This document shows, piece by piece, positions 1 to 5,814 of a DNA stretch of 5,814 nucleotides. The position numbers and the translations under genes are program-made. This DNA comes from Clostridia bacterium (GTDB taxonomy: Bacteria; Bacillota; Clostridia; Oscillospirales; Acutalibacteraceae). Below the pieces are notes generated by a model, which saw only the letters and a program-made list of their open reading frames with translations, had not been told where the DNA came from and did no database searches. The stretch is taken from assembly GCA_900757335.1 (NCBI GenBank), contig CAAENL010000044.1:1-5814 (forward strand), given 5' to 3'. Each line of letters begins with the position of its first letter. Position 1 is the stretch's first letter.

Positions 1-37
1 ATTATTCTTATTAAATTAATTTTTTTATCTATTCTAC

Positions 38-80
38 AAAAATAAAAGCAGATGCCTGTAATTATTACAGTGCACCTGCT
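38..80 (-). terminator. Rho-independent terminator ending the operon
   Basis: In the minus-strand transcript the stop codon of ribF is followed 20 nt later by a long hairpin. The outer stem is 9 bp (72-80 with 47-55, one G-U pair), then one bulged base at 71, then a 6 bp inner stem (65-70 with 56-61) closed by a 3-nt loop at 62-64. The 3' arm runs directly into a T-rich tract (TTT-A-TTTTT, 46-38). Stem followed by U-run is the classic intrinsic terminator layout, and its place just after the last gene fits the end of the transcription unit. On the plus strand the same hairpin is followed by GTTTT (81-85), so it might also weakly stop a convergent transcript from the left; that part is inference. 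Confidence 0.9.
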
Positions 81-100
81 GTTTTATATTATCAAATTTT

Positions 101-652
101 TTAATAAGTTGCATTTTTTGTCATATCTGTTATCTGAGAAATATTATTAAATTTTATAGCTTTGCGAATTCGTGTAGAACTGATAGGTTTAGATTTATAC
201 AAAACCGGTTTTACGATATAAGTTTTTATGTTGAATTCTTTGCAAATTTTTTTTAAATCTTCTGCTCCTGCGACTCCGCCTTTTCCGAAATGATAATTAA
301 ATCCGCAAACAACCGCATGTGCATTTAGTTTTTTAATAAGAACATTTTTTACAAATTCTCTGGGTGTTAAATCTTTTATTTTTAAAAAATCTACAATATA
401 CAGATCTTCTATTCCGAGTTTTTCCAAACTTTCTTCCTTCTTAACGATATCCATTATTTGATTTTCCGATGTATTTGATACTATGGATTTTGGATTTTTT
501 GAAAATGTAAACACAGTTGGCCTAAGAAAGTATTTTTTCAAATTTACTGTTGTAGATATTACTTTTTGATGTCCTCGGTGCATTCCGTCAAAATATCCTA
601 AAGCGACGGCAGAAGGCACAGTATTTTCGGATAAATCTTTATAAATATTCAC
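101..652 (-). CDS. ribF: Single-domain FAD synthetase (FMN adenylyltransferase), lacking the riboflavin kinase domain
   Basis: This 183-residue protein is the N-terminal, nucleotidyltransferase half of RibF, which transfers AMP from ATP to FMN to make FAD in the cytoplasm. Visible motifs: GYFDGMHRGH at residues 19-28 (the HxGH-type ATP site), GFNYHFGKGG at 117-126 and ISSTRIR at 157-163. Usual bacterial RibF is about 300 residues, with a C-terminal riboflavin kinase domain. Here the reading frame stops at NATY-stop, roughly where the family has GRPY just before the kinase domain, and a terminator follows at once. No frame in the last 100 bases encodes kinase motifs, so this is not a simple frameshift. 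The start is GTG at 652: an in-frame TAA lies immediately upstream, a strong Shine-Dalgarno sits 8 nt away, and the next Met is inside the first motif. The usual TFDPHP motif reads TFSKNP (49-54). It is the last gene of the operon, 38 bp after truB. Family assignment is firm; single FMN adenylyltransferase activity is inferred from the missing domain. Confidence 0.9.
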   Translation of the reverse strand: MNIYKDLSENTVPSAVALGYFDGMHRGHQKVISTTVNLKKYFLRPTVFTFSKNPKSIVSNTSENQIMDIVKKEESLEKLGIEDLYIVDFLKIKDLTPREFVKNVLIKKLNAHAVVCGFNYHFGKGGVAGAEDLKKICKEFNIKTYIVKPVLYKSKPISSTRIRKAIKFNNISQITDMTKNATY

Positions 653-660
653 TTAAAAAA

Positions 661-670
661 TCACCACCTT
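661..670 (-). promoter_or_regulatory. Strong ribosome binding site fixing the GTG start of ribF
   Basis: The minus strand reads AAGGTGGTGA, one mismatch from the full anti-Shine-Dalgarno complement AAGGAGGTGA, and ends 8 nt before GTG at 652. It supports the GTG start and suggests ribF is translated independently of truB. Confidence 0.8.
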
Positions 671-690
671 TTAAAAGAAAATTCTGTATT

Positions 691-1587
691 TTATTTAATG
701 TGTTTCAAAACCTTAATTTCGTTTTTTTCTTTGCAAATTAATCCCAGACCTACAAATTCATTTTTGCAGCATATTTGAAGAATTTCTTTGTCTTTTATGG
801 GAAAATTCATAAAAATCCTTTCGATAGATAACACTCCTCCGTTTTTAAATCTTATTTTTTGTGCTTCTGAAATACCAATTTTTTTAAAATTTTTAAAAAG
901 ATATTCTGTCGGAAATACATAATTATTTTTAATTTCTTCGACCGAATATTTTTCAAATTTGTCTAAAGTTATGCTGTCAGATTCTTTAAATCCGTTGGAT
1001 TCGGTTCGACGTAATTCAATCATTGTTGCTCCGCATCCTAAAATATTTCCAATATCGCTGCAAAGTGTTCTTATGTATGTGCCTGCCGAACATCTTACTT
1101 TTACGACCGCGGTTTGATTTTTTTCATCAAAACTAATAATATCAATATTTTTTATAACAACTTCTCGTTCTTTTCTTTCAACTTCAATGCCTTTTCTGGC
1201 CAAATCGCATAACTTTTTTCCGTTTTGTTTTATGGCTGAAAACATGGGAGGAATTTGTTTTATTTTCCCCAAAAAGCTTTTAGTGGTTTTCAAAAAATTT
1301 TTTTCCGTTACTTTTTGATTAGACGTACTTAAAATATTTCCTGTGGAATCTAAAGTATCAGTAGTTAATCCGAATTCCATTTTAGCAATATATTCTTTAT
1401 CTTTGTTTTCTGTGAATATCTGAAATTTGGCGGTGTCGCCTAACAAAACAGGTAAAACGCCCGTAGCCATAGGGTCGAGAGTTCCCATATGGCCTATTTT
1501 TTTTTGATTAAATTTTTTTCTTAAAATTGCTATTATATCGAAAGAAGTGTAATTTTGAGGCTTGTCTATAATTATAATACCGTTCAT
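691..1587 (-). CDS. truB: tRNA pseudouridine(55) synthase TruB
   Basis: This enzyme isomerises uridine 55 in the T-loop of tRNAs to pseudouridine. The 298-residue length is normal for TruB. Motifs in order: DKP at residues 8-10; GHMGTLDPMATGVL at 32-45, with the catalytic aspartate D38; KEY at 64-66 with the conserved tyrosine; QIPPMFSAIK at 111-120; RKGIEVER at 131-138; CSAGTYIRTL at 166-175 with the conserved arginine R173; and LRRT at 192-195. Residues from about 228 on form a small C-terminal, PUA-like tRNA-binding region (EFVGLGLI at 277-284). The start MNGIIIIDKP matches the family's usual N-terminus. Its ATG lies 3 bp after the nrnA stop and only a weak purine stretch (GGAATGG) precedes it, so translation probably depends on ribosomes that have just finished nrnA. 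No key residue is missing. Confidence 0.97.
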   Translation of the reverse strand: MNGIIIIDKPQNYTSFDIIAILRKKFNQKKIGHMGTLDPMATGVLPVLLGDTAKFQIFTENKDKEYIAKMEFGLTTDTLDSTGNILSTSNQKVTEKNFLKTTKSFLGKIKQIPPMFSAIKQNGKKLCDLARKGIEVERKEREVVIKNIDIISFDEKNQTAVVKVRCSAGTYIRTLCSDIGNILGCGATMIELRRTESNGFKESDSITLDKFEKYSVEEIKNNYVFPTEYLFKNFKKIGISEAQKIRFKNGGVLSIERIFMNFPIKDKEILQICCKNEFVGLGLICKEKNEIKVLKHIK

Positions 1588-1590
1588 AAG

Positions 1591-2538
1591 TTACCATTCC
1601 ATAACTGATTTTATTTTGTTTGATATTTGATTTTTTATATCAAATAAATTTCCCGAAATGCTAAATCCTCCGGCTTTTGCATGACCGCCTCCTCCAAAAT
1701 AAGCACAAAAATCGTTTGCATTTATGTCTGAAGAGGTTCTTACCGAAACTTTGTAACAATTATCTGTTTTTTCTCTGAGGGTAATTCCTATCTGAACGCC
1801 TTCTATTTTTATCGGAAGTGAAGCTATTCCGTCGATTTCATTATCGTTTACTTTTAACTTATCCATTTCCGATAATGTGATATGAGTAATTGCACATTTA
1901 CCTTCAAAAAAATACTCCAAATTTTCATATAGTAATTTTTCAACTGATAATTTTTTCTTGGATTTTAATATAAACAATTTTTCGTTTATTTTGTTTGATT
2001 CTGCACCAAGCTCAATAAGTTTTGACACGATAAAATGAGAATCCGCAGTTGTGTTTGAATATTCAAAACAACCTGTATCTGTAGCTATTCCTGTATAAAG
2101 AGCGGAAGCTGTTTCGCTGTCGGGTGTTACATCCATTTCTTTTAATAAATGGTAAATTATTTCACAGTTAGCAGCGGCTTTAGAATCTACAAATTTTATT
2201 TTTGAATAATTTTTGTTGGAAATATGATGATCTATACACAAATCTATTTTATCGGAGTATTTTTTTAAATCGGGTTCAAGCAATCCTGTATCGGCTAAAT
2301 CCACAGAAATTATATACTCAGGTTCAAAGTCTTGATGAGTAACTAATTTTGTCAGATATTCAAATTTTTCAGGTATGGGATTAGAGTACATAACTTTTGC
2401 GAATTTTCCGAGTTTTTGAAGTATGCGGCAAAGTGCAAAAGCAGAACCCAAAGCATCTCCGTCCGGGTACATGTGAGTAAGTATATAGAAAAAATTTTTA
2501 TTTTTTAATATGTTTGATATTTCGACAAGTGAGTTCAT
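1591..2538 (-). CDS. nrnA: Bifunctional oligoribonuclease / pAp phosphatase NrnA (DHH-DHHA1 family)
   Basis: NrnA-type proteins degrade very short RNAs (nanoRNA, about 2-5 nt) to mononucleotides and dephosphorylate pAp; many also cleave linear cyclic-dinucleotide products. They replace Orn in Firmicutes. The 315-residue protein has the DHH domain metal ligands in order: H22, D26 and D28 in THMYPDGDALGS; D80 in SVDLAD; D103-H104-H105 in IDHH; and D154 in GIATDTG. The C-terminal DHHA1 domain carries the substrate-binding FGGGGHAKAGG at 281-291. Length and motif spacing are standard, so the enzyme looks intact. The start ATG at 2538 has an AGGAGGA site about 10 nt upstream, and the gene sits between rbfA and truB, a common arrangement in Clostridia and Bacilli. 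A link to mRNA decay alongside translation genes is inference from this context. The exact substrate preference (nanoRNA, pAp or pApA) cannot be read from sequence. Confidence 0.93.
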   Translation of the reverse strand: MNSLVEISNILKNKNFFYILTHMYPDGDALGSAFALCRILQKLGKFAKVMYSNPIPEKFEYLTKLVTHQDFEPEYIISVDLADTGLLEPDLKKYSDKIDLCIDHHISNKNYSKIKFVDSKAAANCEIIYHLLKEMDVTPDSETASALYTGIATDTGCFEYSNTTADSHFIVSKLIELGAESNKINEKLFILKSKKKLSVEKLLYENLEYFFEGKCAITHITLSEMDKLKVNDNEIDGIASLPIKIEGVQIGITLREKTDNCYKVSVRTSSDINANDFCAYFGGGGHAKAGGFSISGNLFDIKNQISNKIKSVMEW

Positions 2539-2548
2539 ATTTTAAAAA

Positions 2549-2569
2549 TCCTCCTAAAAATGGGGAAGA
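2549..2569 (-). promoter_or_regulatory. nrnA ribosome binding site within a possible sequestering hairpin
   Basis: The minus strand carries AGGAGGA (2555-2549), a near-perfect Shine-Dalgarno 10 nt before the nrnA ATG. Just upstream, TCTTCC (2569-2564) can pair with GGAGGA (2554-2549), giving 6 bp with one G-U wobble and a 9-nt loop. Pairing would hide the site until a ribosome finishing rbfA opens it. The Shine-Dalgarno itself is clear; the sequestration is only a base-pairing possibility. Confidence 0.5.
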
Positions 2570-2594
2570 GAGCTGATTATTCAGAAATCAGCTC
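2570..2594 (-). other. Perfect 9-bp inverted repeat across the rbfA stop codon
   Basis: In the transcript GAGCTGATT (2594-2586) pairs perfectly with AATCAGCTC (2578-2570) around a 7-nt loop. The 5' arm is in the last codons of rbfA (Glu-Leu-Ile) and the 3' arm begins in the stop codon. No U-tract follows directly, so it is not a standard terminator. It may protect the upstream message from 3' exonucleases or take part in rbfA-nrnA coupling; both are inference. Confidence 0.5.
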
Positions 2595-2924
2595 ATCAAT
2601 TTTTTTAGACATATTAACACCGTACTCGATAGCATCTGTAGGTATGAAAGTAAGATTAGGAACATATCGAAGTCGTAATCTTTCTCCAAGTTCTTTTCGT
2701 ATAAATCCAGAAGCGGAATCTAAAATTTCAGCAGCTTCTTTTGATTTTTCAAAACCGTCCAAAGAACTTATAAACACACGGCAACTTGAACCGTCATGTG
2801 CTGTAGATATTTTCAAAATATTTATAAATCCGCTTTCGAGGCGAGGGTCTTTTAATTCTCTTACAATTGCGATTATTTCTCTTTTTATGCTTTCAAACTT
2901 ATGCTGAGATCTATGGTTTGGCAT
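2577..2924 (-). CDS. rbfA: 30S ribosome-binding factor RbfA
   Basis: RbfA binds the maturing 30S subunit near the 5' end of 16S rRNA (helix 1 region) and helps late small-subunit assembly, notably in the cold. The 115-residue protein is normal in length and is one KH-like domain. Family hallmarks are the N-terminal MPNHRSQHKFESIKREI, ELKDPRL at residues 23-29, the ASGFIRKELG segment at 71-80 (RbfA's altered KH turn), RLRLRYVPNLTF at 82-93 and the closing IEYGVNMSKKIDELI. The ATG at 2924 has an AGGAG site 7 nt upstream that abuts the infB stop codon. rbfA lies 12 bp after infB, the classic infB-rbfA pairing in bacteria. The antisense strand also shows a 115-codon open frame, which is a codon shadow of this gene. 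Confidence 0.96.
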   Translation of the reverse strand: MPNHRSQHKFESIKREIIAIVRELKDPRLESGFINILKISTAHDGSSCRVFISSLDGFEKSKEAAEILDSASGFIRKELGERLRLRYVPNLTFIPTDAIEYGVNMSKKIDELISE

Positions 2925-2936
2925 AAAATTACTCCT

Positions 2937-5342
2937 TTAATCTTCTCTGTATTCTTCCATGGTGAATGCCTCAAAAATATCTCCTGTTTTTATATCGTTA
3001 AAATTCTGGAGACCGATTCCGCATTCAAATCCTTGAGCGACTTCTTTTGCGTCGTCTTTAAAGCGTCGGAGTGATGAAATTTCGTCTTCGCTTATAACGA
3101 TTCCGTCGCGTACCACTCTTATTTTAGCATTTCTTAAAATTTTTCCTGACAATACATAACATCCGGCTATGGTTCCTACGCTGGATATTTTGTAAACTTC
3201 ACGGCATTCGGCACGACCAAGTTGAATTTCGCGATATTTCGGAGCTAACATACCTTTCATTGCGTCGGTTATTTCCTCTATACATTCATAAATTATTCTG
3301 TAAAGACGAATATCTACACCTTCGCGTTTTGCGGTATCAGCTGCGTCGGGTTCGGGTCTTACGTTAAATCCAACTATAATTGCATTTGAAGCATTTGCAA
3401 GCATTACGTCTGATTCGTTTATAGCTCCCACGGCTCCGTGAATTACTTTTACTCGAACTTCAGAATTTGAGATTTTTTCCAAAGACTGCCTTACAGCTTC
3501 AACTGAACCCTGAACATCGCCTTTTACTATAATTTTAAGCTCTTTTATATCGCCAATTTGCATTTGGTCGAATAAATTGTCAAGCGTGACTTTGGTTCTG
3601 CTGTTGAATTCAGCTTCTTTTTGTTTATTTCTGCGTTGTTCTACAAGTTGTCTTGCAAGTTTTTCGTCGGATACGGAATTTACAACATCTCCTCCGCTCG
3701 GAACTGTATCAAGACCTGTTATAGCTACAGGTACGGAAGGTCCTGCGGTTTTCACGCGTTCTCCTTTGTCGTTGGTCATAGCACGTACTCTTCCGACGGC
3801 TGTTCCCGCAACTACCGTGTCGCCGACTTTTAAAGTACCGTTTTGAACCAAAATCGTTGCAACAGGGCCTCTTCCTTTGTCGAGTTTTGCTTCGATTACC
3901 GTACCTTTCGCACTTCTGTGAGGATTTGCTTTTAATTCTTTTATATCTGCAACAAGATTTACCATTTCAAGTAATTCATCAATACCTTGTTTGTTTTTGG
4001 CGGATACTTGAATGCAAGGGACATCGCCGCCCCACTGTTCGGGAACAAGTCCGTGTTCTGTAAGTTGTTGAAGAACTCTTTCAGGATTCGCTCCGTCTTT
4101 ATCCATTTTGTTTATTGCCACAATTATTGAAACTTCTGCAGCTTTGGCGTGGTTTATAGCTTCGATTGTTTGAGGTTTGATTCCGTCATCTGCTGCAACA
4201 ACAAGTATCGCAATGTCTGTTACCTGAGCACCTCTTGCACGCATTGTCGTAAAAGCTTCATGTCCGGGCGTATCGAGGAATGTAATATCACGTCCTTCAA
4301 CGTTGATTCTGTACGCACCGATGTGCTGTGTAATACCTCCGGCTTCGGTAGATATGACGTCCGCATGACGAATTGCATCCAAAAGAGAAGTTTTTCCGTG
4401 GTCAACGTGTCCCATAACGACAACAACAGGAGCCCTGGGAACTAAATCTTCTTCTTTGTCTTCGCTGTCATCAATAATCATTTCTTCTATGGTAACGACT
4501 TCTTCTTTTTCAACTTTGGCATGGAATTCCATAGCAATCAAACTTGCGGTATCAAAATCAATCGTGTCGTTAATGGAAGCCATAGTTCCCATCATCATGA
4601 GTTTTTTAATAACTTCCGCAGCGGTAGCCTTTAGTCTGGAAGCAAGTTCGCCGACTGTTATTTCGTCAGGAATCAAAACAGTTAAAGGTTTAGCTTTTCT
4701 TTCTTCGGCTATACGTTTAAGTCTTTCAGCTTCTGTTTCTCTCTTTGAGTTTTTAAATTTATTGCGTTGTTGTGATTTTTGAGTTATTTTTTGTTTGTTG
4801 GATGAGTTATCGGTTCTTACTTTTTCGGAAGCAATGCGGTCATATTTTTCATTGTATTTGTCGATATTAACATTTTCGATTCTTGTGTTAATAATTTTTC
4901 CTTGAGGCTTATCGGAATCTATTAAAGTTGTTGAATCCGAAGAACCTCCTGTAATTACTATTTTGCTTTCAAATTTGGTCTTATTTCCTTTTGAAGTAGA
5001 TGCAGCGGATTTTTTACTTTTTGTATTTGTTTTTGATTTTTGGGCTATTTCGGATTTTTGTTCTGCTTTTTTAGACTTTGTTTCACGAACTTTTTTTGAA
5101 GGAGCTTTTTGAGGTTTTTCTTCTGTTTCCTTCGGCTGATTTTTTGAAGCAAAATATTCATTGAAATTTTCAGACTGATTTTTCTGCGTGTAGTATTCGA
5201 ATATTATATTCAGTTCATCTTCAGAAAGGGCAGTCATGTGTTTTTTTTCCTGTCCGAGATAGGTTTTCAGGAGAGCTATTATTTCTTTGCTGGCCACGCC
5301 TAAATCCTTTGCCACCTCGTGTACTCTGTATTTTATCATCAT
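2937..5342 (-). CDS. infB: Translation initiation factor IF-2
   Basis: IF-2 is the GTPase that brings formyl-Met-tRNA to the 30S subunit and promotes subunit joining. The 801-residue protein has an N-terminal IF2_N domain (about 1-50), a long Lys/Ser-rich linker (about 65-215), a second IF2_N domain (about 218-275), then the GTPase domain from about 303. The G motifs are G1 GHVDHGKT at 311-318, the G2 region [10 protein letters not shown] at 335-344, G3 DTPGHE at 357-362, G4 NKMD at 411-414 and G5 SAK at 447-449. A beta-barrel domain II (about 475-565), domain III (about 584-690) and the fMet-tRNA-binding C2 domain (about 700-800, with [17 protein letters not shown] at 772-788) follow. All catalytic motifs are intact. 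Two ATGs stand in tandem; the first (5342) overlaps the ylxQ stop as ATGA and lies 10 nt from an AGGGGG site, the second would start one codon later. Nothing shows an internal second start as in E. coli IF2-2. Confidence 0.98.
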   Translation of the reverse strand: MMIKYRVHEVAKDLGVASKEIIALLKTYLGQEKKHMTALSEDELNIIFEYYTQKNQSENFNEYFASKNQPKETEEKPQKAPSKKVRETKSKKAEQKSEIAQKSKTNTKSKKSAASTSKGNKTKFESKIVITGGSSDSTTLIDSDKPQGKIINTRIENVNIDKYNEKYDRIASEKVRTDNSSNKQKITQKSQQRNKFKNSKRETEAERLKRIAEERKAKPLTVLIPDEITVGELASRLKATAAEVIKKLMMMGTMASINDTIDFDTASLIAMEFHAKVEKEEVVTIEEMIIDDSEDKEEDLVPRAPVVVVMGHVDHGKTSLLDAIRHADVISTEAGGITQHIGAYRINVEGRDITFLDTPGHEAFTTMRARGAQVTDIAILVVAADDGIKPQTIEAINHAKAAEVSIIVAINKMDKDGANPERVLQQLTEHGLVPEQWGGDVPCIQVSAKNKQGIDELLEMVNLVADIKELKANPHRSAKGTVIEAKLDKGRGPVATILVQNGTLKVGDTVVAGTAVGRVRAMTNDKGERVKTAGPSVPVAITGLDTVPSGGDVVNSVSDEKLARQLVEQRRNKQKEAEFNSRTKVTLDNLFDQMQIGDIKELKIIVKGDVQGSVEAVRQSLEKISNSEVRVKVIHGAVGAINESDVMLANASNAIIVGFNVRPEPDAADTAKREGVDIRLYRIIYECIEEITDAMKGMLAPKYREIQLGRAECREVYKISSVGTIAGCYVLSGKILRNAKIRVVRDGIVISEDEISSLRRFKDDAKEVAQGFECGIGLQNFNDIKTGDIFEAFTMEEYRED

Positions 5343-5358
5343 AAATTGAATTCCCCCT
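5339..5358 (-). promoter_or_regulatory. infB translation start: AGGGGG site and ATGA overlap with ylxQ
   Basis: The minus strand reads AGGGGG (5358-5353), a G-rich, slightly imperfect Shine-Dalgarno, 10 nt before the first of two tandem ATGs (5342-5340 and 5339-5337). The ylxQ stop TGA (5341-5339) overlaps the first ATG by ATGA. Spacing favours the first ATG, and the overlap suggests that infB is partly translated by ribosomes coming off ylxQ. Confidence 0.6.
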
Positions 5359-5689
5359 GATTGTCTTTGAGCTTTTTTTGACTAGATTCTTCGCTTGTTA
5401 TGGATATTATTTTTTTTGAAAAATTTTCATTTGATATTCCAATTATGGCAGCGTATTTTCCTATTGCCACTTCCAAATCTTCCTTTGTGTGATTTATTGC
5501 TATTGTTTTTACATTATATTCATTTGCAAAGGCAAGAATTTCTTTAAGTGAGTTTTTTGAAATATCTGATGCAAGAAGAACAAGGCATATACTTCCGTCG
5601 CGAATTTTTTCTTTTACCGAGTCCATTCCAAATATTATATTACCTGATTTTTTTGTTATTCCCAAAAATGAGAGTAAAGGATTATTCAT
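5339..5689 (-). CDS. ylxQ: YlxQ, L7Ae/L30e-family small RNA-binding protein
   Basis: This 116-residue protein belongs to the L7Ae/L30e/S12e/Gadd45 fold found between nusA/ylxR and infB in Gram-positive bacteria; Bacillus members bind kink-turn RNA, but their cellular job is not well defined. Visible family features are [17 protein letters not shown] at residues 5-21, the hydrophobic strand LVLLASDIS at 36-44, an AIGK segment at 75-78 and the [15 protein letters not shown] strand-helix at 80-94. The last 15 or so residues are polar and probably disordered. The ATG is fixed by an in-frame TAG 6 bp upstream (5695-5693). The GGAGG site (5709-5705) lies inside the end of ylxR and is 15 nt from the ATG, longer than usual; the 8 bp overlap with ylxR suggests coupled translation. 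Family call is firm, RNA target unknown. Confidence 0.92.
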   Translation of the reverse strand: MNNPLLSFLGITKKSGNIIFGMDSVKEKIRDGSICLVLLASDISKNSLKEILAFANEYNVKTIAINHTKEDLEVAIGKYAAIIGISNENFSKKIISITSEESSQKKLKDNQGEFNL

Positions 5690-5814
5690 ATGCTAATCGT
5701 ATTTCCTCCAGTTTGTCGTATATTTCACTTGATATTTTTCTTTTAAATACTTTCTCCAGTCTGTGAAATTTTATGACGTTTTTTAAACATTCGGATTTTT
5801 TACAAATATATGCC
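5682..5814 (-). CDS. ylxR: YlxR (DUF448, RNase P modulator family), C-terminal 43 residues only
   Basis: The gene enters from the right edge, so its N-terminal half (normally holding the RTCIGC-like motif) is outside the window. The visible 43 codons begin AYICKKSECLKNVIKFHRLE, matching the GRGAYIC...CL part of the YlxR family, and end in [14 protein letters not shown] and TAA at 5684-5682. Both cysteines of this segment are present. A whole YlxR is about 90 residues, so about half is seen. Family members in Bacillus are reported to bind the RNase P RNA and modulate its activity (RnpM) and have also been described as regulators of gene expression; which applies here is not visible. It sits directly before ylxQ, overlapping it by 8 bp, as in the standard nusA-ylxR-ylxQ-infB order. 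Confidence 0.85.
   Translation of the reverse strand, partial: AYICKKSECLKNVIKFHRLEKVFKRKISSEIYDKLEEIRLAYE

Noticed and set aside
1..100. Frameshifted riboflavin kinase remnant downstream of ribF
   Set aside because: All three minus-strand frames were read; one is open for about two dozen codons through the terminator, but no flavokinase motif is present.
653..690. Possible FMN riboswitch ahead of ribF
   Set aside because: The gap to truB is only 38 bp, far too short for the FMN riboswitch, and contains just the Shine-Dalgarno and a small CTTTTAAAAG palindrome that cannot form a real hairpin.
1560..1600. A TATAAT-like box on the minus strand in the first codons of truB
   Set aside because: There is no matching -35 element at 16-18 bp; such boxes are expected by chance in AT-rich DNA, here encoding a run of isoleucines.
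2560..2907. A 115-codon plus-strand open frame opposite rbfA
   Set aside because: It mirrors rbfA exactly, has no Shine-Dalgarno on the plus strand, resembles no protein family I know, and rbfA is a clear family member.
3577..4782. Several plus-strand open frames of 68-108 codons and a 68-codon minus-strand frame inside infB
   Set aside because: All lie within the conserved IF2 coding region, lack plausible ribosome sites and have low-complexity or Cys/Ser-rich shadow compositions.
5620..5670. A TATAAT-like box on the minus strand near the start of ylxQ
   Set aside because: The only upstream TTG-type hexamer (TTGGGA) is about 20 bp away and poor, so I do not call an internal promoter.
5548..5766. 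A 72-codon plus-strand open frame across the ylxQ/ylxR junction
   Set aside because: It runs antisense to two recognisable genes, with no family resemblance and no ribosome site.
1..5814. A new defence, mobile or biosynthetic system
   Set aside because: Every substantial stretch is filled by a recognisable housekeeping gene in the standard infB operon order. No direct repeats, transposase, integrase, CRISPR repeats or unexplained gene is present.

Overview
The window is one co-directional gene block on the minus strand, read from right to left: ylxR (3' part only), ylxQ, infB, rbfA, nrnA, truB, ribF, then an intrinsic terminator. It is the distal part of the bacterial nusA-infB translation/ribosome-maturation operon, with the usual Gram-positive order. 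The DNA is AT-rich, Shine-Dalgarno sites are mostly strong, and ylxR, ylxQ and nrnA sit in the operon, all of which point to a low-GC Firmicute. The IF2 N-terminus ([15 protein letters not shown]..., with [19 protein letters not shown] after the first IF2_N domain) and the short RibF resemble Clostridia of the Oscillospirales/Ruminococcaceae type. That placement is from memory of family sequences and is an inference.

Layout, in transcription order. ylxR (window edge to 5682) overlaps ylxQ (5689-5339) by 8 bp. ylxQ overlaps infB (5342-2937) by 4 bp (ATGA). rbfA (2924-2577) follows after 12 bp. nrnA (2538-1591) follows after 38 bp, which can fold into two abutting hairpins. truB (1587-691) begins 3 bp after the nrnA stop. 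ribF (652-101) follows after 38 bp and uses a GTG start. A strong hairpin plus T-tract (80-38) closes the operon. Bases 1-37 are AT-rich and hold nothing I can support. No promoter is visible, so transcription presumably starts beyond the right edge, upstream of nusA/rimP.

How the genes work together: IF2 delivers initiator tRNA to the 30S subunit; RbfA matures the 16S 5' region; TruB makes pseudouridine 55 in tRNA; YlxQ is a small L7Ae-fold RNA binder and YlxR an RNA-linked modulator; NrnA clears the oligonucleotides left by RNA decay; RibF makes FAD. This is housekeeping DNA, and I see no mobile element, defence system or new gene cassette. The main departure from the textbook is RibF: it holds only the FMN adenylyltransferase domain, stops at the domain boundary and is followed within 21 bp by the operon terminator, so riboflavin kinase must be encoded elsewhere or be missing.
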